Shown piece after piece: positions 7,645-15,208 of a DNA stretch of 38,210 nt. The stretch's first letter is position 1. Each line of letters begins with the position of its first letter. This stretch comes from UBA4486 sp041984885 (GTDB lineage Bacteria; Pseudomonadota; Gammaproteobacteria; Eutrophobiales; Eutrophobiaceae), in contig JBHIXH010000021.1 in assembly GCA_041984885.1 (NCBI GenBank), forward strand, positions 1-38,210, given 5' to 3'. The notes under the pieces are model-generated. The model had not been told where the DNA came from. It saw only the letters and a list, made by a program, of their open reading frames with translations, and made no database searches. The position numbers were made by a program, and so were the translations under genes.

Positions 7645-9771
7645 ATGTCAGGCATAACAATATGGGTAACGCTCGTCCTGTCTCTGATGGGTTTGGGGAT
7701 CGCCTTCTTTTACATGAAGAAGGTGGTAAGCATACCGCTTGATCTTGGGTTGGATGACGCTCAGGCCAAGCAGCTCCCCTGCATCCACGGTGCTATTGCT
7801 GAAGGGGCCATGGCTTTCCTGAAGCAGGAGTACAAAATCCTGACGATATTCATGGTGGTCTTTGCCGCCATTATCGCCATTCTGATCAACGATACGCATA
7901 CGCCTGATATTCATGAGGGTATCTATACCGCTATCGCCTTCCTCTTTGGTGCCGCGATATCCATCGCTTCCGGTTATATAGGCATGAAAGTCGCGACTCA
8001 GGGTAACGCACGCACGACGGTTTCCGCGAAGAAAGACATTTCCGCCGCTTACGATGTGGCTATTAATTCGGGTGCGGTCATGGGGTTTGCCCTTGTCGGG
8101 CTGGCGACGCTCGGCCTGGTTATCATCTACGTGGTGATGAGCGCCTTGCTTGCGGACCTTGGACCTGAGAACAATCACATCCTGATGGAAGTCATTGCCG
8201 GCTTTGGGCTGGGTGGTTCTACCATCGCGTTATTTGCACGTGTCGGCGGCGGTATCTTCACCAAGGCTGCAGACGTGGGTGCTGACCTGGTCGGTAAGGT
8301 TGAGCAGGGCATCCCGGAAGATGACCCGCGTAATCCTGCCGTGATCGCAGACAACGTTGGCGACAACGTCGGTGATGTGGCCGGTATGGGCGCCGACCTT
8401 TTCGGTTCCTGTGCAGAAAGCACCTGTGCGGCGATGGTTATCAGTGCGGTCGTTTTTGCCGGCAACCCGGATGCATTGCTGTTCCCGATTTTAATCAGCG
8501 CTGTGGGCCTGCCCATCGCCCTGGTCACCAAGCTGATGGTGGGTGTAAAGACGGAAGACGATGTTGCGCCCGCATTAATGAAGCTGCTTGTCATCTCCAG
8601 CGCCATCATGGCCGTGGTGATGTACTTCTTTACCGTTGCCCTGATCCCGGACAACTTTGAGTTGAACGGTGCGGACTATACGAATGTAGGCGTTTACTTC
8701 TGCTTACTGGCTGGCCTGATAGCAGGCCTGGCGGTTGGATTATTAACCGGTTATTACACGTCCGAAAAATATAAGCCCGTTCAGGAAGTCGCCAAGTCCT
8801 GCGAGACGGGTGTGGCTACCAATATCATCTATGGCCTCGCCCTGGGTTATAAGAGTACGGTACTGCCCTACCTGGCCATTGCGGTAAGCATCTTTATCTC
8901 CTGGGAACTGGCGGGCATGTATGGCATCGCCATCGCCGCGTTGGGTATGTTGGGAAGCCTCGTGCTCACCCTGACTATCGATGCGTATGGGCCGGTTGCT
9001 GACAACGCCGGTGGTATTGCGGAGATGGTCGGCCTGGAATCAGAAGTGAGACGTCGAACGGACATCCTCGACTCAGCCGGTAATACGACTGCAGCGATTG
9101 GGAAAGGATTTGCCATTGGCGCCGCCATATTGACCTCTCTGGCCCTGTTCGCGGCCTTTATTACGGCTGCCGAAACATTGCGCGGTGAGCCGATTAGAAT
9201 GAGCTTGCTTGAGCCGCTGGTTTTCACTTTCCTGTTTATTGGTGCGGTTCTGCCATTCCTGTTCACTGCCATGACGATGAAGTCAGTAGGTGCGGCGGCA
9301 TTTGCCATGATTGAAGAGGTGCGGCATCAGTTCAAGACGATTTCAGGCATCATGGAAGGCACGGGCACGCCTGACTACGCGAAGTGTGTCGCTATATCGA
9401 CGAAGGCAGCGCTAAAAGAAATGATCGCTCCCGGCGTGTTGATCATGGGCTCACCTATCGTTGCTGGCTTCCTGTTTGGTGTAGAAGCTGTCGCGGCGAT
9501 GTTGATCGGCTCGCTGGTTGCCGGTGGCGTACTCGCCATCGCATCATCGAACAGCGGAGGCGCCTGGGACAACGCGAAGAAATATATCGAAGCAGGCAAT
9601 CATGGCGGCAAAGGCTCGGATATGCACGCTGCAGCGGTAGTGGGTGATACGGTGGGCGACCCGATGAAAGATACGTCAGGCCCTTCACTGAACATCCTTA
9701 TCAAGCTATCTGCGATTCTGAGCCTGGTATTCACGCCATTCTTTGTTCAGTATGGCGGTATCCTGCTCTAA
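7645..9771 (+). CDS. hppA: Ion-translocating membrane pyrophosphatase (HppA), K+-dependent type
   Basis: The protein (708 residues, about 16 membrane helices) couples PPi hydrolysis to H+ (or Na+) transport across the cytoplasmic membrane. Hallmarks are GGGIFTKAADVGADLVGKVE followed by the acidic loop EDDPRNPAVIADNVGDNVGD that binds Mg-PPi, and the second catalytic loop near the C-terminus (DNAKKYIE and GDTVGDPMKDTSGPS). At GNTTAAIGKG (from residue 479) alanine 483 and glycine 486 occupy the positions that are lysine and threonine in K+-independent enzymes, so this is predicted to need K+. K+-dependent members pump H+, Na+ or both, so the ion is open. The strong ribosome-binding site and terminator at 9791 mark a complete unit. 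With pfp upstream, PPi made in biosynthesis could be either used by the kinase or turned into ion gradient; the pump may also run backwards to make PPi. Confidence 0.96.
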   Translation: MSGITIWVTLVLSLMGLGIAFFYMKKVVSIPLDLGLDDAQAKQLPCIHGAIAEGAMAFLKQEYKILTIFMVVFAAIIAILINDTHTPDIHEGIYTAIAFLFGAAISIASGYIGMKVATQGNARTTVSAKKDISAAYDVAINSGAVMGFALVGLATLGLVIIYVVMSALLADLGPENNHILMEVIAGFGLGGSTIALFARVGGGIFTKAADVGADLVGKVEQGIPEDDPRNPAVIADNVGDNVGDVAGMGADLFGSCAESTCAAMVISAVVFAGNPDALLFPILISAVGLPIALVTKLMVGVKTEDDVAPALMKLLVISSAIMAVVMYFFTVALIPDNFELNGADYTNVGVYFCLLAGLIAGLAVGLLTGYYTSEKYKPVQEVAKSCETGVATNIIYGLALGYKSTVLPYLAIAVSIFISWELAGMYGIAIAALGMLGSLVLTLTIDAYGPVADNAGGIAEMVGLESEVRRRTDILDSAGNTTAAIGKGFAIGAAILTSLALFAAFITAAETLRGEPIRMSLLEPLVFTFLFIGAVLPFLFTAMTMKSVGAAAFAMIEEVRHQFKTISGIMEGTGTPDYAKCVAISTKAALKEMIAPGVLIMGSPIVAGFLFGVEAVAAMLIGSLVAGGVLAIASSNSGGAWDNAKKYIEAGNHGGKGSDMHAAAVVGDTVGDPMKDTSGPSLNILIKLSAILSLVFTPFFVQYGGILL

Positions 9772-9790
9772 GCCTGGATAAAAACGTTCG

Positions 9791-9820
9791 AAAAAAGGGA
9801 GTCAATGGACTCCCTTTTTT
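9791..9820 (+). terminator. Rho-independent terminator of hppA
   Basis: A perfect inverted repeat has arms AAAAAAGGGAGTC and GACTCCCTTTTTT around the 4-base loop AATG, ending in six T. It starts 19 bp after the hppA stop. The A-run opposite the T-run could also make it act on the other strand. Confidence 0.9.
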
Positions 9821-9979
9821 AATACCCGATGATTGTCATAACTCTCTGCGAGACTCGAAGTGGAACCGATCCCGTACAAGGATAGGGCCGGACCGGCGGT
9901 GAATCCGCTGATCACGATCATCCACATTGTTGCCTGATTGATCGTACCGTTGAACTGGTACCCGAAGTCATGTCAGTCG
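9821..9979 (+). ncRNA. Candidate structured small RNA or leader between two terminators
   Basis: This 159-base stretch lies after the hppA terminator and directly before a second strong terminator on the same strand, so something is probably transcribed here. It contains small hairpins: GCGG/CCGC around TGAAT at 9896-9908, and a longer one at 9942-9965 (TCGTACC pairing with GGTAC-C-CGA around an 8-base loop). I do not recognise a known RNA family, and I see no riboswitch signature for the gene downstream. Only very short open frames occur (one of 25 codons from the GTG at about 9861). No clear promoter was found; TTGTCA at about 9834 is the best -35-like hexamer but has no good -10. This is a weak call based on context. 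Confidence 0.3.
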
Positions 9980-10012
9980 AAAAGCCACGGCCAGTGCCGT
10001 GGCTTTTTTTTT
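9980..10012 (+). terminator. Rho-independent terminator
   Basis: The stem GCCACGG (9984-9990) and CCGTGGC (9997-10003) encloses the loop CCAGTG and is followed by nine T. Four A before the stem extend the pairing. It lies 160 bp past the hppA terminator and just before the small unknown gene, so it would end a transcript that begins in 9821-9979, or catch read-through. Confidence 0.85.
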
Positions 10013-10058
10013 CGTGTCTGTGTTACTCTGGATTGAATTGTTACTGCTACAAGCTGAT

Positions 10059-10526
10059 ATGCAAGCACAGTTCCTGGCAGGTTTACTGGCTCTTGCTGCC
10101 AATGCGCCGCATGAGTATTCGTATGCGGATTTGTTAAATTACAAATGCTCGAATGGCAATGAACAGGCCTGCGAAAGGCTGAAGCAAATCGAGATAGACA
10201 GGCAGGAGTCGGAGCGTATCGCGAGACGCGTCGAGGCGTTTGGCAAACAACTCGAACACAAGCAACTCATGCTGGATGATAAACGCCCGGATCTGAAGGC
10301 CGCCTATCCACTTGTCATTGATGATTACTTTGCCGAGTTACTCAGGTCCGGCAGCACCGAGTCGCCGGTCTCCACGCCGCACTTGCAGCAATGCGCGACG
10401 CATTACCATGAATACTGGATCAACAAGAAGCTATGGTGGCCAAACGAGGATGGCAAGCCAAACTGGGAAGACATCTATGTCTTCATCATTGATCATTATT
10501 ACGGGTTCTGCGTTAAACAGATCTAG
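10059..10526 (+). CDS. Hypothetical protein, possibly exported
   Basis: I do not recognise this protein. From the ATG at 10059 it has 155 residues. The N-terminus (MQAQFLAGLLALAANA) is mildly hydrophobic and could be a short signal peptide or anchor. A charged helical middle follows (about residues 35-75, rich in E, R, K and Q), and the C-terminus is rich in aromatic residues (HYHEYWINKKLWWPNEDG, then DHYYGFCV). Four cysteines (30, 38 and two near the C-terminus) would fit disulfides in the periplasm. The open frame extends upstream to a GTG at 9999, but that lies inside the terminator stem, so a later start is more likely; GTG 10014 is another option, and none has a good ribosome-binding site. 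Its last 14 bp overlap the 3' end of maf on the opposite strand. Amino-acid make-up looks like a real protein. Confidence 0.55.
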   Translation: MQAQFLAGLLALAANAPHEYSYADLLNYKCSNGNEQACERLKQIEIDRQESERIARRVEAFGKQLEHKQLMLDDKRPDLKAAYPLVIDDYFAELLRSGSTESPVSTPHLQQCATHYHEYWINKKLWWPNEDGKPNWEDIYVFIIDHYYGFCVKQI

Positions 10527-11016
10527 GCAGTCCTGCCTGACGCAGTAACAGACTGGTTTCATACAGCGGCAGACCCATTACACCGGAATAACTGCCTTCA
10601 AGGTGGCGGATAAACTGCGCTGCGATACCCTGTATCGCGTAGCCCCCGGCCTTGCCGATCGGTTCNNNNNNNNNNTGTGCACCGGAAATGATCGCGACGG
10701 CAGTGAAGACGTCATGACAGCGCCCGGATAATAGTTTCAGCATAGCAGCGGCCTCGTTCCTGTTCGCCGCTTTGCCCAGTACCCGGTTATCGAGTACAAC
10801 CGAGGTATCCGCGCCGAGAACACAATCGGTAGTTTGCAATTGGACTCTGCCCGCACGCGCCTTCTCCATTGCCATGCGTTGCACATAGTGCGCGGGCGAC
10901 TCATCCGGTTGCCAGGTCTCATCAATATCGATCTGAACAATCTCATATTCGATCCCCAGTTGTTGTAGTAATTGCTGGCGACGTGGTGATTGAGAAGCGA
11001 GATACAGTTTCATCAT
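10513..11016 (-). CDS. maf: Maf-family nucleotide pyrophosphatase, interrupted by an assembly gap
   Basis: The N-terminus (LYLASQSPRRQQLL) is the Maf nucleotide-binding signature. The PRR form matches the YhdE subgroup, which hydrolyses dTTP, UTP and modified pyrimidine nucleotides to keep them out of nucleic acids. Further motifs are KARAG, LGADTSVVL (catalytic aspartate), EPIGKAGGYAIQG and the C-terminal GVMGLPLYET. Ten Ns at 10666-10675 split the gene. From memory of E. coli YhdE, about 29 residues normally lie between the TAVA strand and EPxxKAG, whereas only about five fit here, so roughly two dozen residues are missing from the assembly. Start options are ATGs at 11016 (sharing a base with the stop of the lpxR-like gene) and 11013. 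The gene is last in the minus-strand run. Confidence 0.9.
   Translation of the reverse strand: MMKLYLASQSPRRQQLLQQLGIEYEIVQIDIDETWQPDESPAHYVQRMAMEKARAGRVQLQTTDCVLGADTSVVLDNRVLGKAANRNEAAAMLKLLSGRCHDVFTAVAIISGAXXXXEPIGKAGGYAIQGIAAQFIRHLEGSYSGVMGLPLYETSLLLRQAGLPRSV
10666..10675. other. Scaffold gap (10 N)
   Basis: Ten consecutive Ns lie inside maf. The frame is kept on both sides, but homologous proteins suggest that the true gap is about 70 bases longer than shown (see maf). The N count is therefore a placeholder, and coordinates to the right are shifted relative to the real chromosome. Confidence 0.97.
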
Positions 11017-12080
11017 TAATACGTGAACGAGAAATTAATTGAGCCAAAAGTTTGTGAGCCATCCTGTTGTTCAAATTCTGGCGTGCGTATCACTTGTGCG
11101 TATGACAAGCGAAAACGACTCCAGCTAAAACTGGCACCGATAACCAGATCCCCGACCAGCGTTTCCCTATCGACACTGTGACTGTCAGAAAAGGTATTGC
11201 CATCGAGAAAAATATCTCGCAGCACCCAGCGCCCGGTGACAGCAGAGAACAGGTGAAAACTGGCCGCATTCCAGCCGCTCTGAAAACGCGGATCATCGCC
11301 ATCCGCGGGTGCGTTTGTATCACTGGCCGGGCGGATCAGTGCCGATCCGAAATCGCGTGGCAGGTTCCAGCCAAGCCGCACCTCAACACCCGTATTCAAA
11401 TGCGTAAATACATTACCGAGTGCCCCGCCGCCGTGCACGATAGCATCGTAAGACAAGTCGGCAATGGGCAGGGTGGCTTGCGGCAGACGAAATTTTCGGT
11501 CATAGATCAGTGCGATACCCGGTTCGGTGTCGAGCTGATTGTCCCAGCCATTTGCACCCTCAATATCACGAATTGAATGAATAAAGTCCTGCGCCTGTTC
11601 TGCCAGTGAATAGTCTCCCGTCAGGCCCGCCTGTATCTCAAACGTATCCAGCTGGGTCGCAGTTTTACTGTGATAGGCGATACCACCATAAAGCCAGCCG
11701 GCGTAGGGACGATCATCGTTAATCAAAGAGCGTTGTTGAATGTCACGCGGGGTAAACATTTTCTGGCCAAACGACAGGGCCAGATGGCGCCGCCGTTGTT
11801 TCTGTTTACTGTAAGGTAATTTGTCGATAATGAAGTTGCTAAGCTCACGCACCCCGGCATTGTTCCGGATCCAGTCCTGATCCTGGAACCAGGCAAATTC
11901 CGGAGATACCCAGCTCAGCTTGATGCCGTTGGTGTAATAACGATCGGTATCCGTGAACAGATCGTTTTCGAAACGAAAGGTAAACGTCCAGGATTTTTCC
12001 GGTGGCGTATCCGCTAATGCAGGTCGCAGCGGAACAAGCTGAATTGTCAGAAGTGCAGCAATCAGGACAGGTTTGCGCAT
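11016..12080 (-). CDS. LpxR-like outer-membrane lipid A deacylase family protein (DUF2219)
   Basis: The start at 12080 gives 354 residues with a signal peptide (RKPVLIAALLTIQLVP...ALA, cleavage after about residue 23). The mature part is a beta-barrel: alternating strands and a final strand ending in FSFTY, with a C-terminal aromatic residue as needed for outer-membrane insertion. FENDLFTDTDRYYTNG from residue 37 and DDRPYAGWLYGG are the two hallmark motifs of LpxR/DUF2219; N39 and D40 correspond to residues near the calcium and active site of Salmonella LpxR. LpxR removes the 3'-acyloxyacyl chain of lipid A. Whether this relative keeps that activity cannot be judged from sequence. The open frame continues 10 codons upstream, but the signal peptide favours the later start. 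It is co-oriented with maf and overlaps its start. Confidence 0.8.
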   Translation of the reverse strand: MRKPVLIAALLTIQLVPLRPALADTPPEKSWTFTFRFENDLFTDTDRYYTNGIKLSWVSPEFAWFQDQDWIRNNAGVRELSNFIIDKLPYSKQKQRRRHLALSFGQKMFTPRDIQQRSLINDDRPYAGWLYGGIAYHSKTATQLDTFEIQAGLTGDYSLAEQAQDFIHSIRDIEGANGWDNQLDTEPGIALIYDRKFRLPQATLPIADLSYDAIVHGGGALGNVFTHLNTGVEVRLGWNLPRDFGSALIRPASDTNAPADGDDPRFQSGWNAASFHLFSAVTGRWVLRDIFLDGNTFSDSHSVDRETLVGDLVIGASFSWSRFRLSYAQVIRTPEFEQQDGSQTFGSINFSFTY

Positions 12081-12131
12081 GACTATCGGGTTTTCAGATC
12101 GCTGCAGCAATGCAGCAGAAAACAGATCTGT

Positions 12132-12395
12132 CTAGATCCCCATATCGCTTAAAGCCATCATGATCCGGTTCATGATACCGGTAATGCGCGGGTGTTCGAC
12201 TTCGAACTTTTCGATCAGCGAGCGTATATGGTCGATAACCGATTCACTGTCGATGTCGTGCGGGCTATCGAGTTGTTTTTCGATATCGTCGATCAAACGG
12301 GTGGCACGGTCACGAACCTCTTCGTGCGCCGTATCCAGTTTATCGACCTCGTCCTGCAAGGCCTGCAATGATTGCTGTAATTTTTCCTGGCTCAT
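12132..12395 (-). CDS. DUF4404 family small protein
   Basis: The 87-residue product is helical and charged. It has an N-terminal coiled-coil-like segment (about residues 2-45) and a C-terminal FEVEHPRITGIMNRIMMALSDMGI that fits the DUF4404 family pattern (F-E-x-x-HP...I...L-x-x-x-GI). The family has no known function. There is no signal peptide, so it is probably cytosolic. It sits between rlmH and the lpxR-like gene on the same strand and has two TATAAT hexamers upstream, so it may begin its own transcript. Confidence 0.75.
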   Translation of the reverse strand: MSQEKLQQSLQALQDEVDKLDTAHEEVRDRATRLIDDIEKQLDSPHDIDSESVIDHIRSLIEKFEVEHPRITGIMNRIMMALSDMGI

Positions 12396-12404
12396 AATTT
12401 TCGG

Positions 12405-12428
12405 ATTATATACTGTTAAAAAATTATA
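12405..12428 (-). promoter_or_regulatory. Possible promoter for the DUF4404 gene
   Basis: On the minus strand two perfect TATAAT hexamers (12428-12423 and 12410-12405) lie in an AT-rich gap between rlmH and the DUF4404 start. No good -35 hexamer sits at 16-18 bp from either, so the call is weak. Confidence 0.3.
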
Positions 12429-12463
12429 GGATCGGAATTCAATTTCCGTCTGATTTTTCGGTT

Positions 12464-12934
12464 TTATTCACGATGATAAGGGTGATTGTTCAATATGGAG
12501 AAAGCACGATAGATTTGTTCGACCAGTACTACCCTGGCCAGCGCATGTGGTAATGTCATGGCAGAAAGTGAAAGCGTTTCATCGGCTGTCTGCAGCAGCG
12601 ACGGGTCCAGTCCATCGGCACCGCCTATAACAAAGCAGATAGCATCACCGTTTAACTGCCAGGCGGAAACTTTATCCGCCAGCTGCCTGGTTGAGCATGA
12701 CTGACCAGTAACATCCAGCGCAATCAGGCGTGCCGAGTCGGGCAATTTTTTCTTGATAGCATCGGCTTCTTTTGATTTAAAAATTTCGACCGAGTCTGAT
12801 TGATTGCGGCGACCAGCGGCAAGCGCATGCAGATTGAAGTGACAAAGAGGCTGCAGCCGTTTTATATATTCATCACAGGCAATATCAGCCCAGTCAGGCA
12901 GTTTGGTGCCAATCGCGAGAACGGTAATCTTCAC
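12464..12934 (-). CDS. rlmH: 23S rRNA (pseudouridine1915-N3)-methyltransferase RlmH
   Basis: The product is 156 residues, the usual length for this SPOUT-class methyltransferase, which methylates pseudouridine 1915 in helix 69 of 23S rRNA on assembled ribosomes. The SAM-binding knot is visible as FVIGGADGL and the strand LSLSAMTLPHALARVVLVEQIYRA, and the conserved C-terminus is NNHPYHRE. The N-terminal KITVLAIGTKLPDW also fits. It abuts rsfS with no spacing (rsfS stop at 12935), forming the standard rsfS-rlmH pair. Confidence 0.97.
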   Translation of the reverse strand: MKITVLAIGTKLPDWADIACDEYIKRLQPLCHFNLHALAAGRRNQSDSVEIFKSKEADAIKKKLPDSARLIALDVTGQSCSTRQLADKVSAWQLNGDAICFVIGGADGLDPSLLQTADETLSLSAMTLPHALARVVLVEQIYRAFSILNNHPYHRE

Positions 12935-13276
12935 TCAGGATTGCCGTACGTCTTCGCGCTCGTTAACGGACCAGAGTTTTTCCAGTTGATAATAGTTACG
13001 CATATCCGGGTGCATGATATGAACAATCGCATCACCAAAATCCAGCAAGGCCCATTGTCCCTGTTCAATGCCTTCAGTACCGAGGATCTCGTACTGATCT
13101 TTTTTTGCCTGCTCCAGCACCTTCATTGACAACGCCTTTACCTGACGATTCGATTGTCCGGTTGCCAGAATCATTGTATCGGTAAACGAGGTGAGCTCTT
13201 TTACATCCAGCACAATGACATCAAAGGCTTTCATTTCATTCAGGGTGTCGACGATTTTCCGGGTTAATTGTTCCAT
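12935..13276 (-). CDS. rsfS: Ribosome silencing factor RsfS
   Basis: A 113-residue protein of the Iojap/RsfS family. Motifs are VDTLNEMKAFDVIVLDV near the N-terminus, DTMILATGQSNRQVKALS in the middle, and GQWALLDFGDAIVHIM, the surface that binds ribosomal protein uL14. RsfS blocks joining of the subunits when nutrients are short. Nine bases separate it from nadD upstream, in the conserved nadD-rsfS-rlmH order. Confidence 0.97.
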   Translation of the reverse strand: MEQLTRKIVDTLNEMKAFDVIVLDVKELTSFTDTMILATGQSNRQVKALSMKVLEQAKKDQYEILGTEGIEQGQWALLDFGDAIVHIMHPDMRNYYQLEKLWSVNEREDVRQS

Positions 13277-13285
13277 ATAAAAGTA

Positions 13286-13921
13286 TTAAAGGTAGAGTTT
13301 TTGCTCATGAATGATTTTTTGTACGCTTTCCGGCACCAGGAAATCAATGTCTCTCCCGGCGGCAATCTGTGCACGGATGTAGCTTGAACTGACATCAAGC
13401 AATGGCAGCTCCAGTTGAAAAACATGACCACACCGGGAACTGATCAAATCATTATTATTATGGGTAAGTCGCAGTGATAACCAGTCTTTTAATCCGGATC
13501 CATGATTATTCGTTTCGAAGGCACGATTAACAATAACGATGTGTGCATAATCGGTAATGTCTTGCCAGTTTTTCCATTGATCAAAACCGGCGAACGCATC
13601 GGAACCAAGCAGAAGACAGACGGGGTTATCGGCATATTGATCGCGAATTGACTTTAACGTATCAATGGTCCACGAGGTGTCATTACGTTTTATTTCACGC
13701 TCATCAATGGATAAACCATCAATGTTTCCGGTTGCACTAAACAGCATTTGTAGGCGTTGTTCATTACTGGCAACAGGTGCGGGTCTGTGCGGAGGGATAT
13801 GTAACGGGATTAAACGCACTTCGTTGAGTTGTAATCGCTGTCTCGCTTCAATTGCCAGGCGCAGGTGGCCGGCATGGACAGGATCAAAGGTGCCGCCGAG
13901 AATGCCAATCGCATTACTCAT
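13286..13921 (-). CDS. nadD: Nicotinate-nucleotide adenylyltransferase NadD
   Basis: The product is 211 residues and converts nicotinate mononucleotide plus ATP to nicotinate adenine dinucleotide in NAD synthesis. GILGGTFDPVHAGHLRLA (residues 6-23) contains the H-x-G-H nucleotidyltransferase motif at 16-19. Near the C-terminus SSSYIRAQIAAG is the family's ISSTxxR-like motif and is followed by FLVPESVQKII. It follows proA by 24 bp in the same direction. Confidence 0.97.
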   Translation of the reverse strand: MSNAIGILGGTFDPVHAGHLRLAIEARQRLQLNEVRLIPLHIPPHRPAPVASNEQRLQMLFSATGNIDGLSIDEREIKRNDTSWTIDTLKSIRDQYADNPVCLLLGSDAFAGFDQWKNWQDITDYAHIVIVNRAFETNNHGSGLKDWLSLRLTHNNNDLISSRCGHVFQLELPLLDVSSSYIRAQIAAGRDIDFLVPESVQKIIHEQKLYL

Positions 13922-13945
13922 GCAAACAGATCATTCAGCTGTTTA

Positions 13946-15208
13946 TCAATGACGAATATGTCCGTTGCCATAAACGATATATTTTTGCGAAGTCAGGCCT
14001 TCCAGGCCTACCGGACCACGTGCATGAAACTTGTCTGTACTGATGCCGATCTCTGCACCCAGGCCGTATTCAAAGCCATCGGCAAACCGTGTCGATGCAT
14101 TTACCATGACCGAGCTGGAATCAACCTCGCGCAAAAAGCGCTGCGCTGTCGAAATGTTTTCCGTGACGATACAGTCGGTATGTTGTGAACCATAACGGGC
14201 TATGTGTGTAATCGCTTCATCCAGGTTCCTGACAATTTTTAATGACATAATCGGAGCCAGGTATTCAGTCGCGTAATCATCTTCTGTTGCCGGAATAATC
14301 GTACTGGATATTTTTCTTGAGGTTTCACAACCACGGATCTCGACACCGGCTTCTGCATACAGCGGCAACAGGGTTTTCAACATGGATTCGGCAATGTCCT
14401 CGGCGATGAGCAGGCACTCCATCGTATTACAGGTGCCATACCGTTGCGTTTTGGCATTGATGGCAATGTCGCGAGCCTTGTCCGTATCGGCTTCACTGTC
14501 TATATAAACATGGCAGATACCGTCGAGATGTTTGATCACCGGTATCCTTGCCTCACGGCTGATTCGTTCTATCAGGCTTTTGCCGCCGCGCGGCACAATA
14601 ACATCGACAAACTGCTGCATCTGGATTAACTCGCCGACGGCTGCACGGTCGGTGGTATCAATTACCTGTACGGCTGTTTCCGGCAGACCGGTTTTCGTTA
14701 ACGCAGTCTGGATACAGCTTGCGATCGCCCGATTCGAATGTATTGCCTCGGAACCGCCGCGTAAGATTGCGGCATTGCCGGACTTCAGGCACAGACCGGC
14801 TGCATCCGCCGTCACGTTCGGTCTGGACTCGTATATTATGCCGATAACACCAAGTGGTACGCGCATCTTGCCAACCTGTATGCCGCTAGGTCGGTAATTC
14901 AATTCGGAGATTTCACCGATTGGATCCGGTAATGCAGCTACTTGTGCCAGACCATCCGCCATTGCCTCGATGCGTTTGTCGGACAACTCCAGCCGGTCCA
15001 TTAACGCCGCATCCAGTTGTTTTTCCTTGCCTGCCTGCAGATCCAGATCGTTCTGTTGTAACAATGTCGATTTTGCAGCAAGGATTTGCCCGGCGATACA
15101 TTCAAGCGCCGCGTTTTTACATTGTGTATCTGCTCTTGCAACGTGTTGTGCGGCGCTCCGTGCATGACTGCCAACCGTTTGCATATAGTGTTTGATATCG
15201 TTACTCAT
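13946..15208 (-). CDS. proA: Glutamate-5-semialdehyde dehydrogenase (gamma-glutamyl phosphate reductase) ProA
   Basis: This 420-residue enzyme reduces gamma-glutamyl phosphate to glutamate semialdehyde in proline synthesis. The catalytic cysteine is C260 in YGTCNTMEC. Other family motifs are KSGNAAILRGGSEA, VPRGGKSLIERI and the C-terminal HARGPVGLEGLTSQKYIV. Length and ends match E. coli ProA (417). The ATG overlaps the holA stop by four bases (ATGA), so the two are translationally coupled. Its partner proB is not in the window. Confidence 0.97.
   Translation of the reverse strand: MSNDIKHYMQTVGSHARSAAQHVARADTQCKNAALECIAGQILAAKSTLLQQNDLDLQAGKEKQLDAALMDRLELSDKRIEAMADGLAQVAALPDPIGEISELNYRPSGIQVGKMRVPLGVIGIIYESRPNVTADAAGLCLKSGNAAILRGGSEAIHSNRAIASCIQTALTKTGLPETAVQVIDTTDRAAVGELIQMQQFVDVIVPRGGKSLIERISREARIPVIKHLDGICHVYIDSEADTDKARDIAINAKTQRYGTCNTMECLLIAEDIAESMLKTLLPLYAEAGVEIRGCETSRKISSTIIPATEDDYATEYLAPIMSLKIVRNLDEAITHIARYGSQHTDCIVTENISTAQRFLREVDSSSVMVNASTRFADGFEYGLGAEIGISTDKFHARGPVGLEGLTSQKYIVYGNGHIRH

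Noticed and set aside
7648..9308. Long minus-strand open frames (176, 159 and 146 codons) opposite hppA
   Set aside because: They are shadows of hppA. The translations are rich in A, S, T and P runs that reflect the codon pattern of the membrane protein, with no family resemblance.
12421..12463. Terminator after rlmH (CGGAA / TTCCG hairpin)
   Set aside because: The stem has only five pairs and no U-run directly after it.
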